Assembly (NCBI GenBank): GCA_963854835.1 | Contig: OY978525.1 | Coordinates: 42,799,554-42,863,553, forward strand | DNA length: 64,000 nucleotides | Reading direction: 5' to 3' | Source of the DNA: Megamerina dolium | Taxonomy: Eukaryota > Arthropoda > Insecta > Diptera > Megamerinidae | Part shown: positions 38,481-50,223 of the stretch, in pieces | Numbering within the stretch: the first letter of the stretch is position 1 | How the letters are laid out: each line of letters opens with the position of its first letter | Notes under the pieces: model-generated | Databases searched by the model: none | Told to the model about the DNA's origin: nothing | The model's input: the letters and a program-made list of their open reading frames with translations, nothing else | Program-made: the position numbers and the translations under genes

Positions 38481-40190
38481 ATGAGTTGTCTCAAGATATG
38501 CCACTGGAACGCCAACGGCTTAAGCCAGCACCGTTTGGAGCTAATTCAATTCCTTGAATCCAGCCAAATCGACATAATGATGATATCTGAGACCCATTTC
38601 ACTGACAAAAATTGCTACCAAATACCATATTACAAACTGTACACCACAAATCATCCGCATGGTAAGGCACGCGGAGGAACTGCCATATTGATAAAAAGCA
38701 GAATAAAACATCATGTTCTCGAAGATTTCAGTAGCGTCTACTTGCAAGCAACATCTATATGTCTGGAAGAATACATCTCTAAGCTAGTAATATCTGCGAT
38801 ATACTGTCCCCCAAGATACAGTATTACCGAACAGCAATATAAAGAATTTTTTTCAACTATTGGTAGCAAATTCTTGGTTGCTGGCGATTTCAACGCCAAA
38901 CTCACTCACTGGGGCTCCCGCTTAATAACTCCAAAAGGCAGAAGACATATCAGAAGACGGTCAACCGACATATTGGCCGACGGACAAGAGGAAAATACCC
39001 GATCTCATAGACTTTGGAGTCGCCAAAGGTTTGCAGATGGAAAATATCTCCACAGAGTGTAATTATGATCTATCATCTGACCACTCACCCACGATAATAT
39101 CTATAAAATCACCAAGCCCCCAATTGTGTTAAAAAGAAAATAGACTGCTTGAAATTTAAGAAATATATAAATTACCATCTTCCTCTAAGTACTGTATTAA
39201 GAAATGGACTCGATTGACACTCAGCACTCGAAAAATTCAACCAGCTGCTCTCATTAGCTCTCAGCTCAGCCACCTGCACAAGGGTATGCAAGCAATCAAA
39301 CTATAGCCCATACACACCAGCCGACATTGAATTGCTAGTAAGACAGAAAAGAAGACTCCGAAGGCAATGGCAAGAATTCAGATCACCGAATCTGAAAACA
39401 CAGCTACAGCACTGCACTCGAAAGTTAAAGCAAGCCTTAAAAAATAAAAACAACAAAGAGTTAGAAGAGCACATAGCGAAATTAACACCTGTTGAAGCGT
39501 CAGACTACTCTTTGTGGAAATCAGCAAAAGACTCAAATCGGCCAATTCTCCCCATCCGTTTGAGTGACGTTAATTGGGCTAGAAGCAACTGTGAGAAGGG
39601 TTTGGCTTTTGCAGACCACCTAAAAAGTGTGTTTACACCCAATCCACCCTCTTCACAATCCTCATTACCAAAATTAACTTCTCAACCTTGCTCAATAACG
39701 CTCAAAATTAAAAAAAAAGGACATATTCAAAGCAATTTATAAAGATTTCAATCCAAAAAAATCACCTGGTCCAGATAAAATTACCGGTAAAATGATAATA
39801 GAGCTACCTCCGGCTTCAGTAATTCATCTCATGCACATTTTCAATGCTATCCGTCGTATTAAACACTATCCCAAATGCTGGAAAACTTCAAAAATTATTA
39901 TGATAGCAAAACCAGGAAAAGACCCTACAAAAGTTGCATCGTACAGACCTATCAGCCTCCTGCCCCTACTCTCTAAAGTATTCGAAAAGCCACTTGTCAT
40001 GAATATAACTCCATTTATTATTCTCAACCAAGTGATTTCCCAACATCAGTTTGGATTTAGAAAACAACACGGCACAATAGAACAAGTCCATCGCATTGTA
40101 ACTCTGATAAGGAACACTTTTGAAGAAAAAAAGTATTGCTCAGCTGTCTTTCTTGATATCACTCAAGTTTTCGATAAGGTAGGTCACGTA
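38481..40190 (+). pseudogene. jockey-like ORF2 (endonuclease, RT N-terminus)
   Basis: ATG 38481. Endonuclease: KICHWNANGL, MMISETHFTDK, ARGGTAILIK, AIYCPPRY, LVAGDFNAKLTHWGS; then frame breaks, with the closing SDHSPTI readable at 39075. The RT linker and N-terminus (39332-39742) lead, after a further slip, to NPKKSPGPDKITGKM, IAKPGKD, SYRPISLLPL, HQFGFRKQHGT and LDITQVFDKV at 40187. At least three indels. Not functional. Confidence 0.85.
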
Positions 40191-40195
40191 AAGTA

Positions 40196-41222
40196 AATTT
40201 TTGGTGTTCCTCGATGAACTTGATATTGCCATATAAATTTTTCAGAATTGCGTGGACGTTCGCTTGCTCGAAGACTTGCAATGAGTGAAGCTATAGGACG
40301 AATCTGCTTAAGTGGGTTGCTCAGTTTTTCTTTTGAATTCCGGATTGGGGTTTGTTGTTAGTTGACGCAAAGCATTCGCGGGTTAATACAGACGTATGGT
40401 TGCACGGTGGCTGATGTGTGGCGCCGGAAAGCGTAACATTAGTCGACGGCGCAGGCGTAGCTCCGAAGCGGATTTGGATCGTAACATTAGCCAGGATCTG
40501 GAAGAGCTACTTGCGGAATCAGAAGAGATTGCCAATATGCCGGTTGGGCACTCCCCCCCGAGACGTTGACAAGAAGATCCAGATACGTCTATTCGCGATA
40601 TGTCGCAGACAATTATACAGGGCAGTACGAGCACCGATAAGGTGGAATCGGGAGATGGTACGGGAGCAGTCCCAAAAGTACCACGCCCAGGTCCACAACC
40701 TCCCATCTACGACGAAAGATATCCGCTACCCAATGTCGCCACTCGACCAATACACCAAGACATCGCACCGGACATCGAGCCGAACAGACTAAGTGATCTG
40801 GTCAACGCATTGACTTTGCAGTAGCAAAATACTCAACGTCTACAAGAAAGTATTGAGAGGGGGTTTTCGCAGATAAATAGGCAGTTGCAGATGAATCAGG
40901 CTTCACCCGCGTTACAGGCGTGTGAAGGCGCAGAGACATACGTTCCTCTAAACAAACTTACAATGCGAGTAACCAGCTGAACGAGGAACGAGGTGACGCA
41001 AATCGTACACCGGCAGATCTGGAGCGACGGAAATAAGACGGCACCCATGCACTTGGACAAATGGAGCATTTCGTTTGAAGGAAACTAAGACAAATTATTC
41101 GTGGATGACTTCATCTTTCGTATTGAGTACCTTCAATCGAAATATGGATGCGAATGGAACACAGTGCTAAAGGGTTTCCACCTGTTGTTAATCCGAGAAG
41201 ATAGAGAGTGGTATTGGCTGTA
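40196..41222 (+). pseudogene. LTR-retrotransposon Gag-like fragment, other family
   Basis: Broken frames that together resemble a Gag. An acidic/arginine-rich N-terminus (SQDLEELLAESEEIANMP, 40485) is followed by a Pro-rich region and then by SISFEGN.DKLFVDDFIFRIEYL..GCEWNTVLKGFHLLL..REWYWLYL, the capsid-type pattern of retrotrans_gag proteins. Five or more stops. It does not match the SAP-type Gag at 62.5 kb. Ends where the LTR of copy 3 begins. Confidence 0.6.
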
Positions 41223-41227
41223 TTTAC

Positions 41228-41463
41228 TGTATCAATGTTAGCGCGATCACTTTCGGGATTCAATTGATTTCATTTGTCAACAACTGGCCCTAATTATACT
41301 CTGTGGCAACACTCCAGAATCTTCCTTTATCGTAGTCGAGAATCTTCTCTTTTTTCTCGTTGGCTTTTTCTGGTTATCGCCTATTTCTTTTTGTTGACAT
41401 TCGTTTCGAAGCTGTCATTATTCGTGCTATTCACAATAACCATCGATACTCGTTACACTGCCC
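41228..41463 (-). repeat. 3' LTR remnant of copy 3
   Basis: Begins (minus) TGTAACGAGTATCGATGG at 41463, preceded by the tract TAGAGGAGGGCAG. About half an LTR, with the TATA region AGTATAATTAGGG in place of AGTATAAATAGAG. The other half is lost at the junction with the Gag-like fragment. Confidence 0.8.
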
Positions 41464-41559
41464 TCCTCTAAATTTTTATACTTCCTCCTAATATGTCGCG
41501 AGTTGCTGCAAGTGCACTACTTTAAAATTTGCTCTTTGCTGAAATCCATGGGTGTAAGC

Positions 41560-43011
41560 TCAGTGGTATCTGTAAAAAAGATACTCCCCAGTAGTGTGGC
41601 TTCTGCGTGCCAAGCCTGGGTATCTACAGAGGAAGTGGTGAACACTTTCCTCCTCTTCCTCGTCCTGGCAGCTGCGACAAAAATCGTTGGAAGGTAAACC
41701 GAGCTTTGCAGCATGCCTACCCACAAGCCAGTGACCTGTGAGTACGGCGACTACATTACTGATGGTTTTCCTGCTCATTGACAACCGTGAACGGGTTCGT
41801 CTATTGTCAAGGGTTGGCCAGATTTTTCTGGTGGTAGCACAAGAGCTCTGGCAACCTAGTGCCCGATCTCGCCAATTCATTTGCCTCACAGTTCCCTGAA
41901 ATGTCCCTATGCCCCGGTACCCATGCAATGTATACATTGTAGTGCTCCGCTAGCTCGTTAAGAGTTGAGCGGCATTTAAGGGCAAGTGCCGATTTGGCGA
42001 ACGTTCCTGCAAGAGATTTAATGGCAGCTTGACTGTCGGTGTAGATAAAAACATCTTTGAAAGATATTATATTACAGCGAAGCCACGTTGCCGCCTCCTT
42101 TATAGCCATTATCTCAGCTTGAAAAACACTGCAAAACTCGAGTAATCGGAACTTGAGCTTAACGCGTAAGGAATCAGAAAAGACGCCACCTCCTACCCTA
42201 CCCTCCAATTTGGAGCCATCTGTGTACAATTGTACCGATTGAACTCCAGTTTCGTTGACAATACCCCTATTCCATTCTTCCCTTGAGGGTATATGGGTTG
42301 AGAATCTATTGTCAAAGCATGGTATAGGGATGGTATAGTCGATGGCATTCGGAATTCTAGTGCACTCCCCCAGGATCCTTGAATGTCCATATCCTGGTTG
42401 AGCCCAGAGTGAAGCTATATTTAGTCTAATTGCTGATATAAGCGCTCTCTGCTTGCCAAATAAATCTACGGGGAGTAGATGCAATAGCGAGTAGAGTGCT
42501 TTTGACAGGGTGGTTCTTAGGGCACCTGTTGCCAACACCGCAGACGTCCTTTGAACCTTGTCTATTAGCCGTCTGTGTACCTCCTTATTTAAGGATTCCC
42601 ACCAGACTATCACACCGTAAAAAAGAATTGGTCTCAGAGTATAGCCAAGATACGATTGTAGGACTCATCCCCCATCTTTTACCTATGGCTTTCTTACAGA
42701 AATAGAGTGCTGCTGTTGCTTTACGAACCCTTTCCTCCGTGTTTGGTTTCCAACTTAGTTTTCTATCTAAAGTTATACCCAAGTACTTCTCCTGTTCGCT
42801 TTAGACTAGTTCTTCCAATTCTAGGTAAGATAAAAATAGGTATTTTATGCTTTCTAGTGAAGAGGACTAGCTCAGTTTTGGCAGTGTTAATGGCCAGACC
42901 AGAGTTTAGAGCCCATTTGGACAGGATTGATAAGGCATGGTTCATCACTTCGATGAGTGTATTTAAATATTTTCCCGATGCCACAAGTGCCACGTCATCT
43001 GCATAAGCCAC
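41560..43011 (-). pseudogene. nested LINE ORF2, C-terminal half with RNase H
   Basis: YADDVALVASGKYLNTL (43005) is the catalytic aspartate pair; then INTAKTELVLFTRKHKIP and GITLDRKLSWKPN in other frames. RNase H (42613-41807): LYTDGSKLEGRVGGG, FCSVFQAEIMAIKEA, YTDSQAAIKSL, and WVPGHRDISGNCEANELAR, where the usual fourth acidic residue before ELAR is Asn. The end (SCQDEEEEESVHHFLCRY, 41937-41560) keeps a His/Cys motif. Multiple frame shifts. Confidence 0.85.
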
Positions 43012-44185
43012 CGCTTTGCATCCCGTGGCCTGTAAAGAAGGATGATAGAGTTATAGGTCTGAAATCACTTGGCTTTGAGTGGGACGATTTTCCGCCTTTA
43101 GGGATAAACACCACGTTAACTTGTAGCCATGTCTTGGGGACATAGCATAGCCTTAGGCATGTAGAGAAGATTACCTTAAACCAAGGTGTTAGAAGATCCG
43201 CACAATTCTGCATGTCCACGGGTATAATACCATCAGTTCCTGGTGAGTTGAATGGTTTAAAATTATTTATCGCCCAATTAATCTTTGTTTTATTGATTAT
43301 TTTGTGCGAAACGTCGTAGATAATTCTACTAGGATTAACATTGTGAGTTCGGCCAAGGCTGTCCTCCAAACAGCCTGGAAAATGGGTATCAATTAGTGTC
43401 CGAAGAGTTTCCAGACTTAAAGTAGTCCAATCACCATCCCCCTTCATAATGAAGCTGGGTGTAACTGGATGCGTTGCGAGAATCTTTCGTAGGCGGCTTG
43501 CCTCTGAAATTTCCTCTATGTTGCTGCAAAAATCATTCCATGATGATCTTTTTGCTCTCCTTATCGCCTTTTTAAACACTCTTAGGCTCTCCTTATAGGA
43601 TTTCCAATGATTAGTGATTTTGGCTTGGTTAAATTTCTGTCGACACTCCTTCCTTAGAGTGATGTCCTCTACTGACCACCACGGAGGTCTCTTCTTTTTT
43701 GGAGTCCTTCTAATTGGATAGGACGCTACAGTAGCTTTCCTGCAAGCTTCTGTAATTTGTTAAACAGCGACCTCAAGCTATTCCTAATTTTGCGAGCTTG
43801 AGGGCGCCATGTGAGTGAGGGAGATATTTAGAGTGGCCCTATACTTATCCCACTTTGTGCGTTTTCTATTTAATAATGGTATCTGCTTTTGTGGCCTTAT
43901 ATCAAGACGGAAGCTAATATACCTATGATCCGAGAAAGAGTGTTCTTTGTCAACTGTCCATTCCCTAACTAGACAGTCCGAAGAGTCATTTGTAAGGGTT
44001 ATATCTAAAACCTCCTCCCGGTTGCAGGTAATAAAGGTCGGTTCTATACCCATGTTTGCGAGAGTCAATTCACCTCGTTCGTTGTTATCTGAGCTACCCC
44101 AGATATAACGGTGTGCGTTGGCGTTGGCTCTCATCACCAGACGTTGACAGCGTATCACTGTCGCCGTCACACGACATGTCCTCAA
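42995..44185 (-). pseudogene. nested LINE ORF2, endonuclease end and RT N-terminus
   Basis: The endonuclease C-terminal part (44185-43784): YIWGSSDNNERGELTL, LDITLTNDSSDCL, EHSFSDHRYISF. RT N-terminal part (43579-43020): FKPFNSPGTDGIIPVDM, VNVVFIPKGGKSSHSKPSDFRPITLSSF. Directly after FRPITLSSF the DNA jumps to the segment before YADD, so several RT motifs between are deleted (junction near 43020). Inactive. Confidence 0.85.
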
Positions 44186-45330
44186 CCGGGGCCGAACTTA
44201 CTTTCGTATCCCCTGGTTTTGGATCTACTTTTATTGCGTCTTTTTCATAGACTTTCTGGGTGGTTTGGGAGAAGCCATAGCTTATCACCCCCTTCTGTTG
44301 GCCGATAAGTGCCAAGGATTGCTCATTTAAGATCACAACGACCTGTCTTGAGTTCTCCTTGGTCTCTCTCACCTTCACAAACCTCCAATCATCTGTGGGA
44401 AGGAATGGATTTGCGAGCCGCATATGATTCAAGATTTCCCTAGGATCTGACGGCTCTGCTGAAATCCAGGCGCGTGACCTGGGTGTATTGGGGATCTGGT
44501 CCCTAATGTCCTGCGCTGGTCCGCGCAGGACATTAGTTTGATGCGTCCTTGATGCAGCAAACGACTGGGCCAGGGTTCCTCGCCAGGATATCCCTGTATA
44601 TACTTCGGAGACTCATCTCCACTAAAAGCCATTGCCAGAATGGCAGTGCTTCATCTTCATCGTTCCTATCAATGACGGCAAGGATAAGATACCTTTGCCA
44701 CGTCACTGAAGGAACGCGCTTGGGTATTAAATGTGTCCGAAACCGTTTTTGCGAGCGTTGCCGTTTGAACGAAAGTCCAGAAAAACGGGCATTTTCGCTT
44801 TCAGCGATAATGCCTTTTGCCCACTCCAGAGATTCTTTTTCGCGCTCTGAGAGTTCTGTTACAGGGACGCCACCGAGCTTTTCAGTAATTCTGAAGGCGG
44901 CTCTTCTTTCCTGATATGTCCGGAGGGACCAGCTAATTGGTTTAGCGGGAGCCCTCAAATTAGAGGTAGTAACTTATGTTGATGGAGTTAAGCCCAAAGG
45001 GGATGTGGCTGCTGAAACAGGAGTCGCAGCCTTTGTTAGAGTCTTAGCAGCAGCGGGTTTTGATATGGTGGTCACAGACCCTTTGCTAACTTGCACTGAT
45101 TTTCTCGATTCCAGTGGTTTAGTGGTCAGAACTGGTGTGCTCCTGCGTACAGGACTTTAGGGACCGTGGAGGAGACTGATTTTAGTATCTTATGCTACAC
45201 GCTTCCCGAAGAAATTGCTATTTTGGGACAAGTCCCTGTGGTATCCGATTTGGACGTAGGCCTGTCCCCTAGGGAAGGCCATTTGGGGCTTTCAGACTTG
45301 TCCGAGGGTCTCCTCAAGCAGGATGTGACA
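44186..45330 (-). pseudogene. nested LINE ORF1 and spacer
   Basis: At 44958-44533 a stretch of 141 open codons (SLRTYQERRAAFRITEKLGG, then ...WQRYLILAVIDRNDEDEALPF) resembles the C-terminal region of ORF1 proteins of such LINEs; I recognise it as ORF1-like but not down to a family. Near 44503-44536 is a perfect inverted repeat at which the frame is lost. At 44960-45330, Pro/Ser/Thr-rich frames with stops. Confidence 0.55.
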
Positions 45331-45534
45331 TAGTCATACACTAGTCACTGATGGAGGCTACCGCTGTATATAAAGCTACGGTTGTATTGCGAATATTCTG
45401 GCCCTGCAAAAGAGCAATGCAGATCTAAAAATACACAGACGCGCGAATTTACATGACCCCATGCACACTCGCACTTCCACACACCCGCACACTTGCTTGA
45501 CGTTCAATATTATATTCACTACGCCATTCATGTT

Positions 45535-48500
45535 TGCTATAATCTCATATGGTTCTTTCCAATGAGTCTGTAGTTTAGGGTACAGGCCTTTCTTTCGTTA
45601 TGGATTATGAAGCATTACAAGCTCTCGTTCAAAGAACCTTTTGGCATTTGCTCTTAAATCATACCGGCCTTCATCTTATCGCCTATCATCTGCAACTGCT
45701 CTCTGATGAACTGATATTCTTCATTAAACTGCTCCAGCTTTTCCCTAGTGTAGTTACCTACTGTTGATCTCGTTGCTATTGTGACTCCAAATTTTACATC
45801 AGCTGGCAATCTTAACTCGTTTCCAAAAATAGCCATTGATGGTGAGTAGAAGTCGTATCATGTTGTGCGCATCGATATGCCATGAGGAACATTGGTATAT
45901 GTACATCCCAGTCTCTTTGGTATTTATCTACGACTTTTCTCAGATATTCCTCCAAGGTACGGTTAAATCATTCTACCATGCCATCAGATTCTGGATGCAA
46001 AGGTGTTGTACGAGTTTTGTTTATACCCAACATACGGCATATCTCTTGGAATACAACTGATTCGAAATTTCGATCTTGGTCTGAGTGTAACTCTATCGCT
46101 ACACCAAAACGAGTAATCCATTGGTTGATGAATACATCCGCAACTGTACTAGCTTCTAGATTTGAAATGGGGTATACTTCAGGCCACTTACTGAAGTAAT
46201 CTATAACCACCAGAACATACTTGTTCCCTGAGTTACTTGTTGGAAATGGTCCAGCTATGTCCATAGCAATTCGCTCAAATGGAGCACCCACGGTGAATTG
46301 GTGCATTTTACCTCGACTTTTCTTATTGGGATCTTTGGCCATTGCACATTGCTTACACTTCCCAATTCAATCAGCGACATGGTCATGACATCCAACCCAA
46401 TAAAATCGTTTCTTTATTTTCACAACGGTTTTGGCGATGCACAAATACCTTCCACTGAAAGCATTGTCATACTCAGCTATGACTTCGTTTATTCTTGTTT
46501 TGGGTACCACTAGAAGATTATTTGTGACTTTCCCATCTCCACTTACCCATGCTCGGAATAGACATCGATCTCTCAAGTGCAGGCTTTGCCACTGCGTCCA
46601 ATATGCCTTTTCTATTGGACTCTCATTAGCCATTTCTTGCCAATCTGGACTTACGCCCTGCTCCTTGTATTTCATAAGCTTTACGAGATCTGGGTCGTTC
46701 CGCTGATCTTGCACTCGTTCGGTGGTCCATGACTCCTCCGGCAATATATTCGTAAGTCGTATGTCGACAATGTGCTCCTTGCTTTCCACTCGAGAACAAT
46801 GTTTACATTTCATTTTGAAAGGACGACGAGATAGAGCATCCGCGTTGCCGTAATGTCCTCCTTTATTATGCTTGATAGTAAAATCATAACTCTGCGGCAG
46901 TTCAATTCAGAGTGCCAATTGTCCTTTTGGCTTTTTAAATTGTAATAACCACCTTATAGCTGAGTGGTCAGTTCGTAGATCAAATGACTGACTGTACAAG
47001 TATTTATGGAAATACTTTACACATTCCAGTATTTCAAGCAACTCTCTTCTCGTGTCTATACTTTAGTATGCTATCACTCTTTTTGCGCATCTATGATCTG
47101 CGAGAGCACACCACCTATTCCATAGGCACTCGCATCTGTGTCTAACACAAGCTTGATACGCTAATACTGGTGCTGAACAGAGTATTTCTTTCAGCTGTTC
47201 GAATGCTTTATGTTGTTCCTCGCCCCACACAAATGGTTAGTTCTTTCTTGTAGTTCATGCAGACTGCTGGCGATGTTTCGATCGTCGATATTAGGTATAG
47301 AGTCCTAGGAAACTTCTTAACTCGTGAAGATTATTGTACAGCTGATACTTTCTCCTCATTGGCATGTTACTTTATGATCAAGATACTTAATTTCTCGCCT
47401 AAAGACTGAACACTTTTTCGTATTCAGTTTAAGCCCTGCTAACTGTATACGCTCAAATACCATGTTCAACTTTTCCAGCTGGTCGTTAAAAGCTTTTTCT
47501 ATCACGATAATGTCGTCGGGAGTCCTCTGAGTGCATGCTCCATCAAACGTTCGAAAGTAGTTGGCGCATTGCATAAGTCAAATGGCATCATTGTGAACTG
47601 CCGTAGACCATCGCCAATACTGAAAGCTGCGTTCTCTTTGTCCTCCTCACCAAGTTCCACTTGCCAGTAGCCACTTTGCAGATCAAGAGTTGAAAACCAC
47701 TTCGCTCCAGATAGCGTGTCCAGAGTGTCATCAATTCTTGTTTAGCTGTCTTTTTTTGTGATATCATTTAGCTTTCTCTAATCCACACAGAATCGAGTAC
47801 TTCCATTCTTCTTCTTTACCAGCACAACTGGTGAGCTCCATGGACTCGCTGATGTTTCAATAACACCTTGTTTCTGCGTATCGGTAATCAGCTTAATGGC
47901 TTCAACTCTTTTAGCCAATGGAACTCGTCGTAGTGCTTGTCGAATTGGTCTAGAATCACCGATATCAATATAATGTTTCACGTTAGTTGTTCGTCCAGCA
48001 GTTTTCCCATTTGATGAAAATATTGAACTGTACTCCAAATAGTTGTAAAGCCTTTTCTTTTTGTTGTTTGGTAAGCATTCCTGCTCATTCTTACATCTGT
48101 GCTTTTAATTTGCTCTAACGATCTAATCTTTCGCTTTTCATCTGCGAACCATTTTCTCAGTCTACTACGGCAGTAACTTCCTGGCAAAGACCAATCACCA
48201 TTCTTTCTTCACAACTATAGATGTATTAGTTGGATTTGGCATTATCACCGGTACCATTCCATTTTCTTTAGGTTTACTAACGTCCTACCAAGTATGCTCT
48301 TTTTATTTGGTATTTCTTTATCTGCGTCCACTACCCACAACTTGCTTGCCCCGTCATCCACATTTATCTGTGCCCAAATCACCGCTTCTGATTTTGCTGG
48401 GACCTCTCGGCGTTGACATGCTAATATTGGTTTAATGTTTCCACTACGCTTGTAACCGATGTTCAATGATAACTCGACATTTGTATAGCGTAGCATCCGT

Positions 48501-48840
48501 TGATTTAAATCTAACGTAAATCCATTATCAATCATAAAATGTAACCCAAAATAAATTCATGTTCGCACGTGTAATTTCCAATAGATACTTGTTTCTTTAT
48601 ATTACTCTGAATCTGTGCGTCCTCACCCGTTGCCGTACTCAATTTTATTCATATTTAGTAAAAGCTCATACCTCTTCACCAAATCGCTCTTAAGTATAGA
48701 ATGCAATGCACCACTATCCAGGATTAACATGAACTCCATATTGTCCAGTTTTCCATAAATAGTCAAGCTGCTTGGCACACGCTGAAATGTGAATGATGGG
48801 GCAACCCACTGTTGGAGTCAGTTCACGCCCCACTGAACTA
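45535..48840 (-). pseudogene. mdg3-like pol of copy 3
   Basis: Read right to left. Protease with a DNGF..LDLN context (48535-48245). RT N-terminus with IDIGDSRPIRQALRRVPLAK and SPVVLVKKKNGSTRFC (48038-47778). RT C-terminal part DDIIVIEKAFNDQLEKLN..LNTKKCSVF (47574-47356). RNase H remnant at 46950. Integrase: zinc region and ..WVGCHDHVAD (46813-46367), core MDIAGPFPTSNSGNKYVL, HSDQDRNFES, PESDGMVE (46342-45968), tail ADVKFGV (45836). Acidic residues of the integrase core are kept, but the frame is broken in many places. Confidence 0.85.
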
Positions 48841-48844
48841 ACTC

Positions 48845-50098
48845 GATTTAGTTTAACGATTGATTTGTTTTAGTGAAGTAATCGCTGTCCACCTTATTCT
48901 CCTTCCTTTGTCTTCTTGGAAAATTCGATCTTGATCGCTTTCATCGTATACGGCAGTCACGCGCCATGTGTCCTGGTTTGTCACTTATCAGTAAATTTGT
49001 TTTCGCGTTCTTCCTTCAGACTGGACTACTTAACTGCCTGACACACTGCTTCAACCAGATCTGATTTTTCCCTTAGTTGGCGTACACGTGGCACTGGTCG
49101 ACACATTAAACTGGCGGCTTCATGCGTCAATGCACTACTCGGTGACTCTCCGTAGCGTATACCGTCTATTAATACCTCTAATTTCATCTTCTCGATGAAT
49201 TCTTCCGAATTACCAGAGAACGCAACATGACATAGCGCTCAATATCGGAACCGAATTCCTGAATGCTCTCATTACTCCGTTGCACTCGCGATCTTAATTC
49301 CACTCGATGCAATTGACTCTTGTATTAATTACCATATTTACGCTGGAGTGTGTCCATCGGTGATTGGTAGCTACCACGATCTTTCTCTGGAACTATCTGT
49401 AACACTTCCGAAGCATTGCCTTTTTATGCGACTATTAAAGCAGCGATCTTGCGGCTATCATCCTATTGATTCTTCGGAGCTGTTATCTCGGACTGAAGCT
49501 TGAAGATATTGAATGGTTAGATTCCCTCAAATGCTGGTGGCTTTAGTTTAATTGTAGTTGATTATCTAATCCCTGAAGTGGTTGCTCCATTTATTTTTAT
49601 TTTCTTGAATTCGCGCTCTAATTTCACAAGATTTTCTTCCAAGCCCTTATGCCTACATTTTTCTTCAGCTTATTATCCAAGTCATCCAGATGTTCTTTCA
49701 GCTCTGTGACTTTGTCATTAATAGCTACGAAATTTCCTTTTTGTAGATTGTCGATGACATGTTCTTGGTGAGCCGAATGATTTTGCGAGGTAATGCGAGA
49801 TGCATTTCCTTGAATTTCCGTACTCAATTCACCAATAACGCTATCATTGCGAGATCGTTTTCTTGTAGCTGTTGCATCATGGTTTTCATCAAATCCATGA
49901 GTTGACCACTCGGATCTATTTTGCTTTCTTCCTCAGCGGGTACAACTGCATGTATATCGCCTTCCTCAAAAATACCCCTAGCCTCCATGGCTTGCCTTAG
50001 CCTCACCAGCAGTTCCGCCTTGCACCTGATGACGACAGATTTATTTCTACCAACAGCTTTTTAAGCTGGTCGACTTTTAGTTGGTAAATTTTCACCAT
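48845..50098 (-). pseudogene. SAP-domain Gag of copy 3, degenerate
   Basis: ATG at 50098-50096, 10 bp from the primer site. The DNA aligns with the Gag at 62461: SAP region (DQLKKLLVE, RLRQAMEARGIF), acidic linker (HAVVPAEEESKIDPSGQLMD), coiled-coil section ITSQNHSAHQEHVIDNLQKG (fewer repeats than the 62.5 kb copy), capsid segment and CCHC end (GHMARD.., near 48970). Frames broken every 100-200 bp. Confidence 0.85.
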
Positions 50099-50108
50099 TT
50101 TAACAGAA

Positions 50109-50126
50109 TCCCACTTCTGACACCAA
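50109..50126 (-). promoter_or_regulatory. primer-binding site (tRNA-Leu), copy 3
   Basis: Minus strand TGGTGTCAGAAGTGGGAT, complementary to the 3' end of insect tRNA-Leu (CCCACTTCTGACACCA). mdg3-type elements are known to use tRNA-Leu. It lies next to the LTR end. Confidence 0.8.
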
Positions 50127-50223
50127 TTTTTACGCTTTTATTTTGTGAAAGTTTAATTCTATTTGAATCAACCTTGTTCGATCACTGGATTCTGTCAACA
50201 ATAATTGAAAAACTTATTCAAAT

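Larger units (their letters stand above)
37640..40190 (+). mobile_element. jockey-like LINE, 3'-truncated
   Basis: ORF1 remnant, endonuclease and RT N-terminal half of the same family as the insertion at 18701. It breaks off at 40190, inside the RT just after LDITQVFDKV, and unrelated sequence follows. Loss of a 3' end is unusual for LINE insertions and implies later deletion or insertion of other DNA. Confidence 0.85.
41530..45505 (-). mobile_element. LINE with RNase H (I/LOA-like), nested in copy 3
   Basis: About 4 kb, minus strand, inserted in the LTR-proximal tail of copy 3. Order (minus): 5' region with (CA)-type stretch, ORF1 remnant, endonuclease, RT with an internal deletion, thumb, RNase H, zinc end. 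The length is short for a full I-like element because the RT core is deleted. It does not match the RNase H LINE at 1.8-3.2 kb closely. Confidence 0.8.
41223..50221 (-). mobile_element. mdg3-like Ty3/gypsy element, copy 3, with nested LINE
   Basis: Minus-strand element. Left: truncated 3' LTR (41228-41463), polypurine tract, and the LTR-proximal tail to about 41526. A LINE is then inserted (41530-45505), after which the element resumes with integrase, RNase H, RT, protease, Gag, primer site and the 3' end of the 5' LTR (50127-50221), which is itself truncated. The sequences on the two sides of the LINE join collinearly when compared with 20300-20420 in copy 2. Without the LINE the element is about 5 kb. 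Confidence 0.85.
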
